In this document: in pieces, positions 11,699 to 30,674 of the stretch
Numbering within the stretch: the stretch's first letter is position 1
Layout of the letters: every line of letters starts with the position of its first letter
Assembly (NCBI GenBank): GCA_031835245.1
Contig: JAVKOQ010000364.1
Coordinates: 1-50,663, forward strand
Direction: 5' to 3'
Origin: Balamuthia mandrillaris
Taxonomy: Eukaryota; Discosea; Longamoebia; Balamuthiidae
Length of the DNA: 50,663 bases
The notes under the pieces: generated by a model
What the model was told of the DNA's origin: nothing
Seen by the model: only the letters and a program-made list of their open reading frames with translations
Database searches by the model: none
Program-made: the position numbers and the translations under genes

Positions 11699-13655
11699 CT
11701 AATCAGAGCTGTCTTCTTCTCCGGAGGAGCTGCTGCTATCATCGCTGGCATCATCTTTATCAGAGCAACTGTCCATACTGCTCTGAGCTTTTTCCTCTTT
11801 GCTGTGTATGCTATGTGCGTGCTGTAGCTCTGTGGTGGTTCCTGTTCTGTGCTCCGCGTCTTCGTGTGGTATGGTCTGTAGCTCTTCTTTGCGCTCGTTT
11901 GCCTTAACTTCCTTCGTTTCTTCCAATTCACTGCCTGCTTTCTCCTCTTTCTCTGTCTTTTCGTCTTTTTGTTCCTGCGCCTCTTCTCTCTCCTTTGAAT
12001 GCTCCTGTTGTTCTCCGCTTCTTAGTGTTTTATTGGATGAAGAGGATCTTGGCGACGGTGGCTCGAACATCACAGTCTGCAGCTTGGCGATGGATGGCTT
12101 GACGCTGCTGATGGAGTGGGAGGAGGACGGAGCGGAAGCTGCGGACCTTGGGGACCGGAGCTTCACGGGGAGAGTTGCGCTGTTGAGGGACTTGCGAGAG
12201 GGAGGAGGCATCAGCTGGTCATCGCGTTGTGTTGTTGCACGTCTAGGCGACTTGGGAGGTACAGCAGTGGCGGAAGGGTGAGGCCTCTCACTGCCTGACT
12301 GGGAGTTGGCCCTTCTGCCCCTTGTGGTAGCGGAGGGAATGGACAATCGTATCTCGTCGCTGGTCCGCAGAATGTCATCCCTGGCATGATCGCGAGGGCC
12401 TCTGGCAGACAGTATTCGAATCTCCGTTGAGCTACTACTGGCAGGGTGGTTGCCCTCGCTGCTTCTTCCAGGTATGTTGGGGAGGCGGGTGGTCGATGCT
12501 GGGCCTCTGGCCGAAAGAAGGCGGAGGTCGATGGCGGTGGTGGCACTTGCTGCTTTCTTGTTGAACTCGCCGAGGAGGTCACCCTGGCTGCCACGAACTC
12601 GCATTTCGGCGCTCTTTCGCCAGTCACGCCTGCTGCCAGCAGCTGTTGATGGAAGTCTTAATTCTATGGTGCTGCCTGTGGTTCTTCTCTCGCCCTTATC
12701 TCCATCTGCCTCTTCCTTTTCTCCCTTGTGCTTTTTGCCGGCTCTTTCTTCCTTTTTCTTTGTTTTGTCTTTTTCCTTGTCTTTGTCAGCGGTATCTGGC
12801 TCTTCTTGGCTCGTATGCGAGTCCTTTTCCACTGCTCGCTCCTCAGCTCCAGTGTTGTTGGTGACGGTGGTAGTGGAACGCGAAAGAGAGGTATCCAGCC
12901 CATCTGCCTTCTGCTGATCACGAGTGACTTCTCCTTTAGTGACATCTTCGCTGGCCTCTTTGCTGCCAGAGGTATCAGCGGTGGAGGAAGCGCTGGCTGC
13001 TCCCACCTCCTCTTCGACGTTGACAGGAGACACTCCGTACGAGGAGGAAGAGAAGTAATACTTTCTTTGGAGGTGCACGCTCATCTGCTTCTGCAAATCG
13101 TTGAAACCAATCTCCATTTCTTCCTGGAAGGTGCTCTGCTCCCCGCCTATGAGCGTTTTGTTCAGTTGGAGAGCTCGCTTGCAGGATTTGAGGAATTGCC
13201 GCAAGCTTTCTCTGAGCTTTTCAACCAACTCTGGTGGATACTTGTCGCCTTCTCCTCCACCTAAGAACGCATTGCATATCTCTATTGCGCCTTGGTTTAC
13301 CTCTACAAAAACAAAAGACAGGCTTAGCGTCCCTTTCATTCTAGCAATAAACAAGAACGAGTGGAAGCTTACGTGGAAGAGCGCTGCCCTGAAGCACGTG
13401 CTGTAGAGTTTTGATGTTTGGTGGCTGCTGCACCAGTTCTGATACAAGTATCGCCGTCCTGTTGTCGATTTCTTCGATGGACACTTCCAACGGATTCAGT
13501 TCCTCTTGCCTGTAGCTCTTCACCGGGAGACGACGAAGGATCGAGGGAAATTGGCCATCCACAGTCAGCATAGTCTTGCGTTTATATTGTTGAGCCACAG
13601 TGCCCCTTGGTTGCCCATCCTTTGTGAATGGTGTTTGGAACACAAAAGTTGCTGC

Positions 13656-13688
<33 letters not shown>

Positions 13689-16600
13689 GAATGACAGTTA
13701 GCAAAGAAGAGATGGAAGGAGTGTAAGAAACGAACAAAGATTGGTGGCTTTCTCGAGTGTTGTATTTCTTGGAAGGGAGTCTCCTTGGAAGTAAGGCTTC
13801 AAGTAGGTAATTTGAAGATAACACGTTCCCTCCTTTAAGTTGCTCCTGTCCACCTCATGAGCATCCAACACTTCAACCGACGTGACGCCATATGTTTTCT
13901 TTACCAACTCTTTCATGCGTTCGGTAAAGTCAAAGAGGTGCGTAAACTGCGGCTCTTTGTAGATGAAATGCTTGCTGTCTAACCTGCCAAAGGTACGCCC
14001 GTAGAATCCTACACGGAAGTATTCTCTCTCGAGACGAGAGCCAGCATCCTGTATACCAGATTTATGTTAAGTAAATAAAGATAGGCCTCCACAAAAAATG
14101 GTGCACGAGATGTTAACGAGCATTACCCCTTTGGCTATAGCCGAGTAAAACTTGTCGAGTTGGTGGTGACAGGTAGCAAGGTCTTTGTAAGATGCATTCT
14201 TTTCATAGATGCTGAGTAGAAGTTTGTATAGCTCGCTGCCAAACTCGAACGCTTGTGCCTGTATCGCATACACTTTAGCAAGGGTAAAACGGGGAGAAGA
14301 GTGCAGGAGGCAAACCTTTTCTAGGAGATCTAATGCCAATTTGAGGCTGATGATGAGGCCTTTTTCCGTAAAGAAGTGAGATTGAAACCCACCTTCTTCA
14401 TCCTCGTCCTATAAAAGTTTAGAAAAGGACTTGTTAACGACCAACTTATTTACAAAAAGAGAATAGAGAAATGGCAGAGAGCAACGAACAGCAATCTCAG
14501 AAAGGCCAGGGCAAAGCTTCTGGAAAATCTCTTCATTGTGAACGTGCAGCTTGTATTCTGGGTCTTTTTGTTTGAGGTATTCTAACACAAGAGCGGCAAC
14601 ATGAATGTGACACAAGGCAGCTTCCATGAAGTTCTTCTCTTGGTCGTGGAACCTGGCCAATTCTCCTAGCCATGTAATTCGAAGATCAGGGGTGTGAATG
14701 TAGCCCTGGGCAATCCTATAGTACAAGTCCGCAATCATCTCCGAGTCTGCTTTTTGCTTGAGCTCGTTTACTTGAATGGTGTCCCGCAAGATCTTGGTGA
14801 GGGTGCCGCTTATTTCCTCCACTTGGCGGGCAAAATTAGCTTTGAGATAACTGTGCACTTCCTCCTGAACAGAGCGGATAGAATAAAAGTGAGTCAGAGA
14901 GATAGAGAGAGAGAGAGAGAGGGAGCATTGGTGTACATTTCTTGCTGGGATGGAACTTTCCAAGATGAGGTCAGATTTACTGTACAAGTGAAGCGCATAT
15001 TCGTTCAGGGCAGCAAGAGCGCGCTTAATGTACTTGTCCTCCGTCAACAAGCCATCCGTAATGAGCTTGGAGAGAGCAGTAGTAGCTTGTGTGTATACAC
15101 GCCCAAAGTTACCGACCTCTTGGTAGTTATGCTATAACCAAAACAGGATAGTCAGCTAACAAAGAGAGAGAACGAGAGAGCAGAGAGCTCACCCTCATCA
15201 AGAGGAAGAAAAGTGAAGTGGCTTCACAGCGAATAGGAGCGATAGAGAAGCTGCAGTGACGAAGCACTTCCCTACAAAGAGAGTAAAGGTAGGAGTTGCC
15301 TTCCGCAAATAAGATGGAGCGGAACCGAGCCACAAAGGATCGCATCGTCGCAAACAGGCAATGCAAGAAGCTCTGACTCTGCTCTTTCTGGAAGAAGCGG
15401 ATCAGCAGAGCAAACACTTTGTCCATCATGGGTTGGTCGCCAATAGATGAGGGTGAAGACAGGGCAATCATCCGATTGGCAGCAGAGAGCCCCTTGCTGC
15501 GATTTAAGTCGCGTGGAGTGGCTGTTACTGAACCGTCCGGTGTTACCGCACACAACTCTGAAGCAAAGTCTTCTATGTAGTCCTCTAGCACGTCAAGAAC
15601 GAGCTTATTAACTTCCGACACAAGTTTAGATTCTTTGTCGGTCTATTGGGGAGATTATTAGCAATTGAGCACTCTAACTTCTATATCAACGTACATCGAC
15701 GGAATCATCCTCGATAAGAACGCTGGTTCTAGTGACGGGTCCTCTCTCCGCTTTGTTCTCTTTCTTTTTACCAAAAGCAAACGAAGGTGCCAACAGTATT
15801 CCTTTGTAGGTTTTAGGGTCGTACTGAAGATAATAATGATAAAGGCCCTCGTCAATAAGAAGAAGCATAATTATCGAAGAAGACAGTAGCGTGGTGTACT
15901 CACTTCAAAGCAATCGATGCAGTCCATCAACAGCTCCAAGAAGGTTAACCGCTTCGCAGGGCTCTCCTTGCTCCACCATCCTCTCAGGAAAGAGCGGCGG
16001 CAACCCTTTAGGATCCACAGGAACGAGATGAAAAACGCCCTTTTTTCCTGCCCACTCTTCCAAGCTCCCAAACGAGAATAGTAGTCAACAAGCTGAACGA
16101 TGAAACAGACCACAAAAGACTCGTGAGCTCAAAATAACACTAGCAGCATTTTAGAGGAGCAGTACCAGAACCAATAGTGGGAAGTATATAACAGCTACTC
16201 GCTCTCGTTCCTCTGGTGATTGGTACCGAGCGTCGTAGTCATGTTTTGTAAGGAGTAGATTCAGTGTACATATTGCCTGTTGACGTAAAAGAATGAGCTA
16301 GCAGATCAAACCAAAACCAGAAAGAATGGTGAAAGGGTTCTTCGTACCATGCTACGGGAGAGCGAATTTGTGTTTGTCATAACACTGGCTATAACCTCCC
16401 TTACTAGCATTGACGAGATTGGATGTTTTTGTCTAGAGAGAAGGAAATGTAAGGAACCAACAAAGCAAATGTAGGCATAACACAAGAGAATGATGGGGGA
16501 GAGGAAGGAGAAGAAGAGAGAGCTCATACGAGATGACATCGAACAAGCTGTGCCTGCGATGTTCGGGTAATATGTCGTAAGATAAAGGCAGATTGACGGG

Positions 16601-17406
16601 CACAAAGTGCTCATGGTCGGTGAGAATCTTGAAAAAGTCAAATTTGAATACAGATATCTCCATTTCCATCGACTTATCATCACCTTCTGCAGAGGACATT
16701 GCCTGAACATAAGTCTCCACCTAGTTGTTTCACAATAGAAAGTATCAGATATACACAAGGTTTGGGATAAAACAAACAAAAAACCTAAAGTACCAGAGTA
16801 TTGATACGCCCACGATCAAAAATGGGAAAAAGATCTCGTATGAACAGCGCGACGACTTTGTTGAGCTCCATGGCTGGCTTGTAGTCATCTGCGTTGATGT
16901 GTTGCTTGTAATACTTGACCAAAAAGCTTATCATCTTGGTTAACAATCTCGAAAAGTCGCTGCTGAACCACTCTTTACGGTCAGGAGAACCTGAGCGTTG
17001 TTACAAACATTAATGACTATCAGTGTAGTGTTTTGAATAGCTTCCATGCGAAAAGACTAGAGTACCTAGTTGTCCTTCGTGTTGCAGCTTTGTAACCATC
17101 GACTTAATAACTACCTCGAACACGAACCATACCACCGAGGCAAGATCTTTCGTGGATACGTCCGCATGTTCTCGCATCTGCAATGTGAGGGCCGTTAGCT
17201 TCAATCATCACTAACGCGTACTTGGCTGTTCAATTGACACGTACGTTCTTTCCTGCTATCAGAGTTAAAAGCTGAGTGGACAATGCGATGTAGAGTTGCG
17301 GTTGCTTTGCTTCTACGGCGTAAGTCACGCATGCCGACAAAATAGGAGATCTCATGTTGGCGTCCTCGCGCGTTTCCGAATGAACCCTGTCACATCTGTG
17401 TGAGCT

Positions 17407-17448
<42 letters not shown>

Positions 17449-17934
17449 AACTTACTTATTAAGGATTTTGATAAGGGCCTTGAAAGCGTGGTTTCCAGCA
17501 GTCTTGGGGTGAGTGCACATTACGTCAAACAGCTGATTTAGGATTACAGGTAGGTATTGGATGGCAAGTACAGGACTGATTTTCTCCAATCCATCAATGG
17601 CCTTCGATAAAAACAAGGGTAGGCGAGTGAGAATGATATAAAGCACTTTATAGCAGTGAAGGCATTACCTCTCCAAGCTGAGAATCCGAGTAGTCAGAGC
17701 GGTGATAAGTCTGAAAGAAGTTATTGAGATATGTATCCTCGGGGTAAACTGTGGATACTACTTTCATTCGAAGGCGAAAGTAGGGCTTTCCGTTGTCGAG
17801 ATACTGATGTTTTGCCGCAAGATAATTATCTTGAAGACCACTTATGATGATAGGCAATGTGTGATGATCTCCTTGGTTGTTTTCCACAATCCTGAAATTG
17901 TTGTGTCAACAAAACTTGTTCAGCAGAAGCTGGG

Positions 17935-17976
<42 letters not shown>

Positions 17977-20900
17977 AAGAGAGGAGATTATCACTTGTTT
18001 TCATTGTAGAGTGGAAGAATAGCGTGTCCCACAGGCACTTCAACTACGTCCTCTCCCTTCTTGGGTTGAGCACAAGAGATGTGATAAAAAGTAAAGAGGA
18101 AATGGTGCTTCTGGGTCAGGCGTGTGGGTAGACGAATCTTTATCTCGTCATGGAATTGAGGAGTTTTGGTATGATAGGTCACATGCGCATAGGCCTCTTT
18201 AGACGCTGTAGGGCAGGAACTTTTGCCATAAATTGACTGTAGTCATAGAGAGAGAGAGAGAGAGAGAGAGAGATTAGAAATAAAAACGAGAGAATTTCAA
18301 GTGCCAACGTTCTCGTACCATAAGCCCTTCTTCAGAGAGCAGGTCATTGCTTTTGAGTTGAATTTTAATGGCAATAGTCTTCACCTTGCGATTGTGTGAA
18401 CTCATCACCAACGATTCCGGGTAGATATAAAAGTTGTTCACATAGGACCAATGGGGTTGCATAATGGGAGACACAGGGAACTCCTGCACCTCACGGATGA
18501 ATCCGTTGTAATCCTGTACGACTTTGTGTCTAGCAGAGTCAGTGCCTGAAAGAGCTGACGGCTCTTCTTCTTTCAGAGTCTGTAGACGAGAGATAAACAA
18601 TAACAATGAGGACAGCTCCAATGCTTCGAAAATAGTGATAGGTATGCAATCATTACCTCAGCTTTCATGTCTTGAATCACAGGGGATAAGGAAGGATCCA
18701 CAAGATTCGGAAGGGTTGCGACCTGCTCAGCAGTTAGGGAACGAACAGAGACTTTACAAAATCCTGGTACAGTTTGTCTTTGCTTCTTGGTTTTAGGGTC
18801 CTGATCCACAACAAGGAACAAACGATATGTAAGAAGAAGCGAAAGAGAATGAAAATTAACAGGTTAATACAGCATACCCTCAACTCAGCCAGCAGGTCAA
18901 AAATGTTGTCCTTACAGTGGGCCGGATACAAGGCATCAAATTCGGTCTCTTCCGTCAGCATAAGGGCATTGTTTCGGTCAAACACAGGGATAGCTCCCCA
19001 GGCGAATAGTTGTCGGTAAGCTCCCAGTCGCTTGCAAAAGCCCAGCACCCCTTGCTCCACTTTTGTTCTTCTTTTTTCTAGCTCTCTTCCTCTCTAAGTA
19101 GAAGAGACAGTGGTAAGTCAACATAACTACAAGCTGAATGGGTCAGAGAAGAACTCTACTTACTAGATCAACCTTCATGTAAGGATCTAACGCATCGGCG
19201 TCTCCTTGCAAGACTTTTTCTACTTGCAGGACCAGATAGATATCCGGACTCCTCTTTGTTACTGTAAAGAGAGCCTTCTGTGCACGTGTCAAGGGATCGG
19301 ATTCTTGCTAACGGATTGTGTCGAGCATGTAAGTTGTTGCTATAACTCTTCGCTATAAAGTGATGACAGACTCTCACAGTACCATATGTTTGCCGAGGTA
19401 GCTCATGAGCTTTTCTGAGTTTTGGTCAAAGTGAAAGTTCTCTGATAGTTTCACCCTCTGCCCGACATCATACAACGCCAAATAACAGAAGAAAGGCTCT
19501 ATTTCTCCCAGCACGAAAGCAATGTGCTTTATCTGCAGTGTGAACTGGCAAGCCGCTCTGTTTGTTGTAAGTGTTAAAACGCAGCAACACAACAATATGA
19601 AGGAGAAGAAGAAGAAAGAAGAAGAAGAACAAGAACAAGAACAAGAACAAGAACAAGAAAAGCATAGGAGAAATAGGAAGGACGGAAGAGGAAGAACAAA
19701 GAGAAAAAAAAAGGACGGAAGAAGAAGAGACTTGGGTAGGAGCTGGATGCGCTCGGGCATTACTCGCTCACAGAGCGTTTTCTCATGGTTGGGCCACTCA
19801 TAGCCAGGGTCGTAGTAGTGGAACAACGGTAGTCTATCCTTTCTCTGTGTGTGCGGAAAACAAAAAAGTGAGTCCCTTGTTCCGATCGACCAAAGTCTAA
19901 CGTTACCCTTTCTTGGCGGTTTAGCTCATGGATTTCGGGTGGAGGGTGTTTGAGGTGTTGCAGCAGCAGCTTTTCCTTCTTGGCATCCTCTTTGCTCTTT
20001 TTGATCTTCGAGCCTGATTCTTGTGCTGTGCAAACGGAGCACGTTTGCTCGTTGGTTGATCCGTTTTGTTAAAACCGAAAAAGAAAGAGAAAGAAATACC
20101 TTTTTGTCGTTCGTTTATCTCATAGGTCTCTTTGGGCAGGCTGGCGATGCCCTCGGCTGGGGATACCCTGGTGTACTCGGTGTACCTCCGACGGACCACC
20201 CGCCAGTCGGAGGAGAACACGCGAAAGGACTCCTGCACGTGAGGCTCCAACTTGCTAAGCTTACAGTTCTGTTATGATACCAGATGGTATATTCACAAAA
20301 GAAAGAACAGCAAAGAGTGAAAAGAGAGTAAGCTGGTAAGTCTGTTGTTCTCACAATGGATGTAAGAAAAAAGGGTGGAAAAAACGAACCGGCTTTGTAG
20401 CAGCCTCCGTGCGATGGACCTTTGGAAAGGTTTCCACGATGATGTCGTCGGAGGGGATGTTGATGAGCTTGGCAGCCAGAGGGTCATGCCTCACGGCGTC
20501 CGACTGGAATGCCTCTTCGAAGCTGGTGGCCTCGAAGCTGGCCGCGTTTTCCGAGAGTGCAAGCAGCGCAGGGGAGGATACGAACATGTCCACTTTTTTC
20601 TTCTGCTAAGAAGTTAGCCGGATACGTCCTATTAGAGAACTCCTCTTCAGAGCTTACCTTTTTCTTCCGGATAGAACTGATCCCATCCTCGGATTTGCCC
20701 TTCTTCTTCTTTGGCTTTTTCTTCTTCTTTTCCTTCTCCTTCTCTTTCTCCTTTTTGCCAGACGAAGAGAGACCGGATGGAGTGGAAGGGATGGACTCAA
20801 CGTCTTCCATCGAGTGCGAATCAGTGCTGTGCGGCAGGGAGCTTTCAGAGGGTTGGCTTTCCGAGAGTTGGTCAGCGTCCGACTGGTATTCATCTCCCAC

Positions 20901-20996
20901 ATCTGCTTCCTCCCCTCCTTTCTCTTCCCCCTCGTTTGCCTCCCGGCCCCGTGGTTCCAGCAGCGGATCCTCAGCCGCTCGTTTTCTGTCCGTCAT
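11699..20996 (-). CDS. DOCK-family Rho GEF, DOCK6/7/8 (DOCK-C) type, with long C-terminal tail
   Basis: Predicted exchange factor for Rac/Cdc42 GTPases; more than 20 introns and roughly 2,200 residues by my estimate. The start (20996) opens a charged, Lys-rich N-terminus. DOCK-C hallmarks follow in order: DWRVVRRRYTEYTRVSPAEG with LPKETYE (near 20100-20200), IEPFFCYLALYDVGQRVKLS (near 19450), DIYLVLQVEKVLQGDADALD (near 19220), DHR1/C2 from NNFYIYPESLVMSS through FHDEIKIRLPTRLT and HHFLFTFYHISCAQP (18440-18050), and DHR2 from GYIHTPDLRITWLGELARFH through FYGRTFGRLDSKHF to EVNQGAIEICNAFL-type sequence (14750-13270). I see no PH domain, consistent with DOCK-C rather than DOCK-D. The last exon (11699-13302) adds about 450 residues of Ser/Lys/Glu-rich sequence beyond DHR2, unusual for the family. 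It is divergent from ATG8. Confidence 0.88.
17417..17443 (-). repeat. (CT)n tract (sense) in DOCK intron
   Basis: GA on the + strand, CT on the coding strand. Others of the same polarity in this gene are at about 13659-13685, 14903-14922, 15163-15185, 17940-17972 and 18247-18272. Confidence 0.9.
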
Positions 20997-21552
20997 TCTT
21001 GCTTGAACACCACGCACTCCGTAGGTACCTGCCCCCTCCAAGCCTCAAAACTCTTTGCCAGTTTCTTTATGATGACAACTGGTGTAGTTTGTTTTTAAAA
21101 CCCGCCGAATATAAGCTAATCAAGCGTGAGCGCCTGACAAAACCCTGCAAAAGCGTTAGACCCCCTTTATCCTCCGCAACTCGCCGAAGAGGCGTTTTTG
21201 TGGTTGGTTGTCGACACTTCCATCGAATGACGTCATCACTCACTTCTCGTGTCGACACATGTGCGTACCAACCATTCCAAACCGCCGAAAAGTGGGCGGC
21301 CGAATTTTGTTTGGAAAACGTCAAAAAATCCCAAAGAGGGAGCATACTCAGCATAGAATAAAACCCGCCTTCCTCTTCCTAAACAAACAACTTGCTTGTT
21401 GGGCTTTTTTTTTTTGGGTGCCTTTCAAACAGCTGGACGAAACTTCTCAGATTTACGTGTCACGCTTTTTTCCACAACCCCCTTCTACTTTCTGCGCTAC
21501 GCAAAAATCTTCCTTTTCAACAGCACACACACACTACACACAAAAACACACC
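20997..21552. promoter_or_regulatory. Divergent promoter, DOCK and ATG8, with GTCGAC x2 and TGACGTCA
   Basis: No coding sequence recognised in 556 bp. GTCGAC occurs at 21210-21215 and 21251-21256, flanking a perfect CRE-type palindrome TGACGTCA at 21228-21235. TGACGTCA is the consensus for bZIP proteins of the CREB/ATF class. Which of the two genes it serves cannot be read from the sequence. Confidence 0.55.
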
Positions 21553-22259
21553 ATGGCCAAGCCCTTCAAGGAAGAACATCCTCTTGGTATGTTTTTTTTG
21601 TGAATCGAAATGTCTTTCTTTTTTTTTTTTTAAACACAATGATCAGAGCGTCTTTTGTACCAACCCCCCATTTCCCCCCTTTGTTTAATCAGATAAGAGA
21701 AGAGAAGTCGCAGAGCGCATCAGGGCCAAGTATCCTGATCGAATTCCCGTACGTAGTGTTTGATTAAGCGTTTTTTCTCCCCCTGTGTTTGCCGTTGAGT
21801 GTCTGACCTTGGATTTTTGCTTGTGATGTAGGTCATCGTTGAGAAAGCCCCTAAGAGCGACGCACCTGACATTGATAAAAAGAAGTTTGTGTTGCTGCCT
21901 TGCCTATCGCATTTCTTTCTTCATCTCTTCTAATCGTATCTTTTTTTCTCTCTCTCTCTCAGGTTCTTGGTGCCTTCTGACATAACCGTTGGTAAATTCG
22001 TTTACGAGATTCGCAAGCACATGAAGCTAAGCCCAGAGAAGGCCATATTTTTGTTTGTAAACAACGTGCTGCCTCCAACGGGTAAGTGAAGCAGTTTTTT
22101 TTTCTTGTAGACTTCGTTGTGTTCTTGCTAGACTTTCTTGGTCTGACTTGCGTGCTTTATTTTGCAGCGGAGTTGATGTCCAATATTTATGCCAAGTACA
22201 AAGATGAGGACGGATTTCTCTACATTACGTATTCTGGGGAGAACACTTTTGGACAATAA
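21553..22259 (+). CDS. ATG8: ATG8/GABARAP ubiquitin-like autophagy protein
   Basis: Ubiquitin-like modifier conjugated to phosphatidylethanolamine on phagophore membranes, where it drives membrane growth and cargo receptor binding (established role). Five exons give 117 residues: [20 protein letters not shown], then [51 protein letters not shown] and [12 protein letters not shown]. Gly116 is followed by a single Gln, so an ATG4 cut is needed to expose the conjugating glycine. The [20 protein letters not shown] start and the YSGENTFG end are closer to the GABARAP branch than to LC3. Splice joins G/AT (Asp12) and AA/G (before FLVP) keep frame. AATAAA follows at 22317. Confidence 0.96.
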
Positions 22260-22316
22260 GCATCTCAACACCCTCGCCATGTGTACATAGCCTCCCTTTG
22301 AACTGCGCCAGAAAGA

Positions 22317-22322
22317 AATAAA
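22317..22322 (+). terminator. Probable poly(A) signal AATAAA of ATG8
   Basis: AATAAA 57 nt after the ATG8 stop codon, within the 265-bp convergent gap before the kinase stop at 22525. Confidence 0.6.
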
Positions 22323-22524
22323 CCTCACCACACTTTTGAAACATGCCCTCTTTCTATCTTTCTTTTGTTTGTTCTCCTGGCAACACAAACAAAAAGAGGC
22401 ACTTTCAACGTTATTTATGGACAAGCGTTTACTACTAGCTGATGCAGAAAAAGTGAGAAGGTCTGCTTGAGAATGAACAACACCACGGGGTTGCAAAAGA
22501 AAGGAGAGAGAGAGAGAAGTAAAT

Positions 22525-26145
<3,621 letters not shown>

Positions 26146-26748
26146 CGGGAGCCGCAAATAAAGGAAGAAGAAGAAGAAGAAAGGAGGAGGAAGAAAGGTG
26201 GTTCAGTCCTCGTCGTCGAATGTGGGGAATAAATTATCTACAAGGTAATAGGCGGCAGCCGCCTTTTCTTCTAAAACGTAAAGGTATAAGCAGCTCCTTC
26301 TCTCTTTTTTAATTTTGCTGTTTGCTTTCTTGCCGCGTTTTTCTGTTACAAGTGCATTGGGAGATACGAAAGAAACCCGTTCGTTGTTTTTTTTAAAAAA
26401 ACCTCCTTGTAGATGTTGATTGGGTTCTACTTAGCAAAAGGGTTATACTCTTGGCTGTTCGTTCTTCCTTTTGTCTCTCTCTTCGCTTTGCGGTGTGCTC
26501 CGACTCCGTAAAGAAATTTTTGACGACCCAAGAAGCAATTACAATCGATCCGCTTGAGGAGTTGCTAGATCATATTCGGGGAAATTCGGCGAAGAGATCG
26601 TTGTTCCTTTTTTAGATTATATGAGGGGTGTTAGTCGACAAATAATATTTTTAAGATCATGCTGGTTGATCTGGATCTCCTCGGATTCTTCAGTGGTTCA
26701 CCCCTCAAGCGGCCTTCGAAAGAAAGGGAAGCAAAAAAAAGAATCGAG
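26146..26748. promoter_or_regulatory. Divergent promoter, MARK-like kinase and m-AAA protease
   Basis: About 600 bp without a recognised gene. It contains GTCGAC at 26634-26639 in the form GTCGACAAATAATATTTT, and TGACGAC at 26521-26527 on the protease sense strand. Homopolymer T/A runs lie near 26380-26400. An ATG at 26659, in frame with the protease ORF, could be an alternative start. Confidence 0.5.
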
Positions 26749-30033
<3,285 letters not shown>

Positions 30034-30090
30034 TCTGTCTTTGTAAAAAAATGCTGCTGGCCGAAACTATAGCGAAAGAAGAGAGTGTTG

Positions 30091-30096
30091 TTTATT
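30091..30096 (-). terminator. Probable poly(A) signal AATAAA (minus strand) of deoxyhypusine synthase
   Basis: TTTATT on the + strand reads AATAAA on the minus strand, 34 nt after the DHS stop and inside the 96-bp convergent gap with the m-AAA protease gene. Confidence 0.5.
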
Positions 30097-30129
30097 GTGA
30101 GTGTGAGATGTGTTCAAATGGAGGAAGAT

Positions 30130-30643
30130 TTAGTTCTCTTTTTCAGAGGTTTCTTGTTGTTGATGAAACTTGTAAAAGGATTGCGCCACTAACAATGGGA
30201 ACACTAACGATGCTTCCGCATAAACCTATTTTTCAACTTGTTGTTTTAGAGGGAGAAAGAAGGAGAGAAGACAAGAAAAGGAAAAGTAACCTTGACTGCT
30301 TGAGCATCAAGCTTAATCTTTCCCCAAGACTTGGCCTCTTCCGGTTTGGCACCGCTGTCGCTGCCGTCAAACTCTTGGCCGGTGTTGATGAAGACTGAGT
30401 AGTCGGCCCCGTTGCGCATGAGGTTGGCATTGCAAATGTGATGCTTGACCACGCCGCCTCCCAAGATGATCATGCCGGAGCGCTTGGCTTTCATGGCGAT
30501 GGTGTTCAACCTCCGAATGTCCTGAGCAATGTCCAGGATGAGGCCTGGATTGCGGAACGAGTGGAAAAAGATCATATCTCCAATAGACCCATCTTTGTTT
30601 TTTCAATTAAAATATTGTGAGAACAACCAACCTCAAGAACGAC

Positions 30644-30674
<31 letters not shown>

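Noticed and set aside
13659-13685. GA/CT repeats as a CRISPR-like or telomere-like array
   Set aside because: They are plain dinucleotide tracts without spacers, scattered in introns.
21208-21767. Plus-strand ORFs starting upstream of ATG8
   Set aside because: They use other frames through the promoter and intron 1. ATG8 itself starts at 21553 and matches the family from its first residues.
30246-30320. C-terminal truncation of deoxyhypusine synthase after DAQAVK
   Set aside because: A GT...AG intron follows and a last exon at 30130-30222 supplies the conserved LVFPLLVAQ end.
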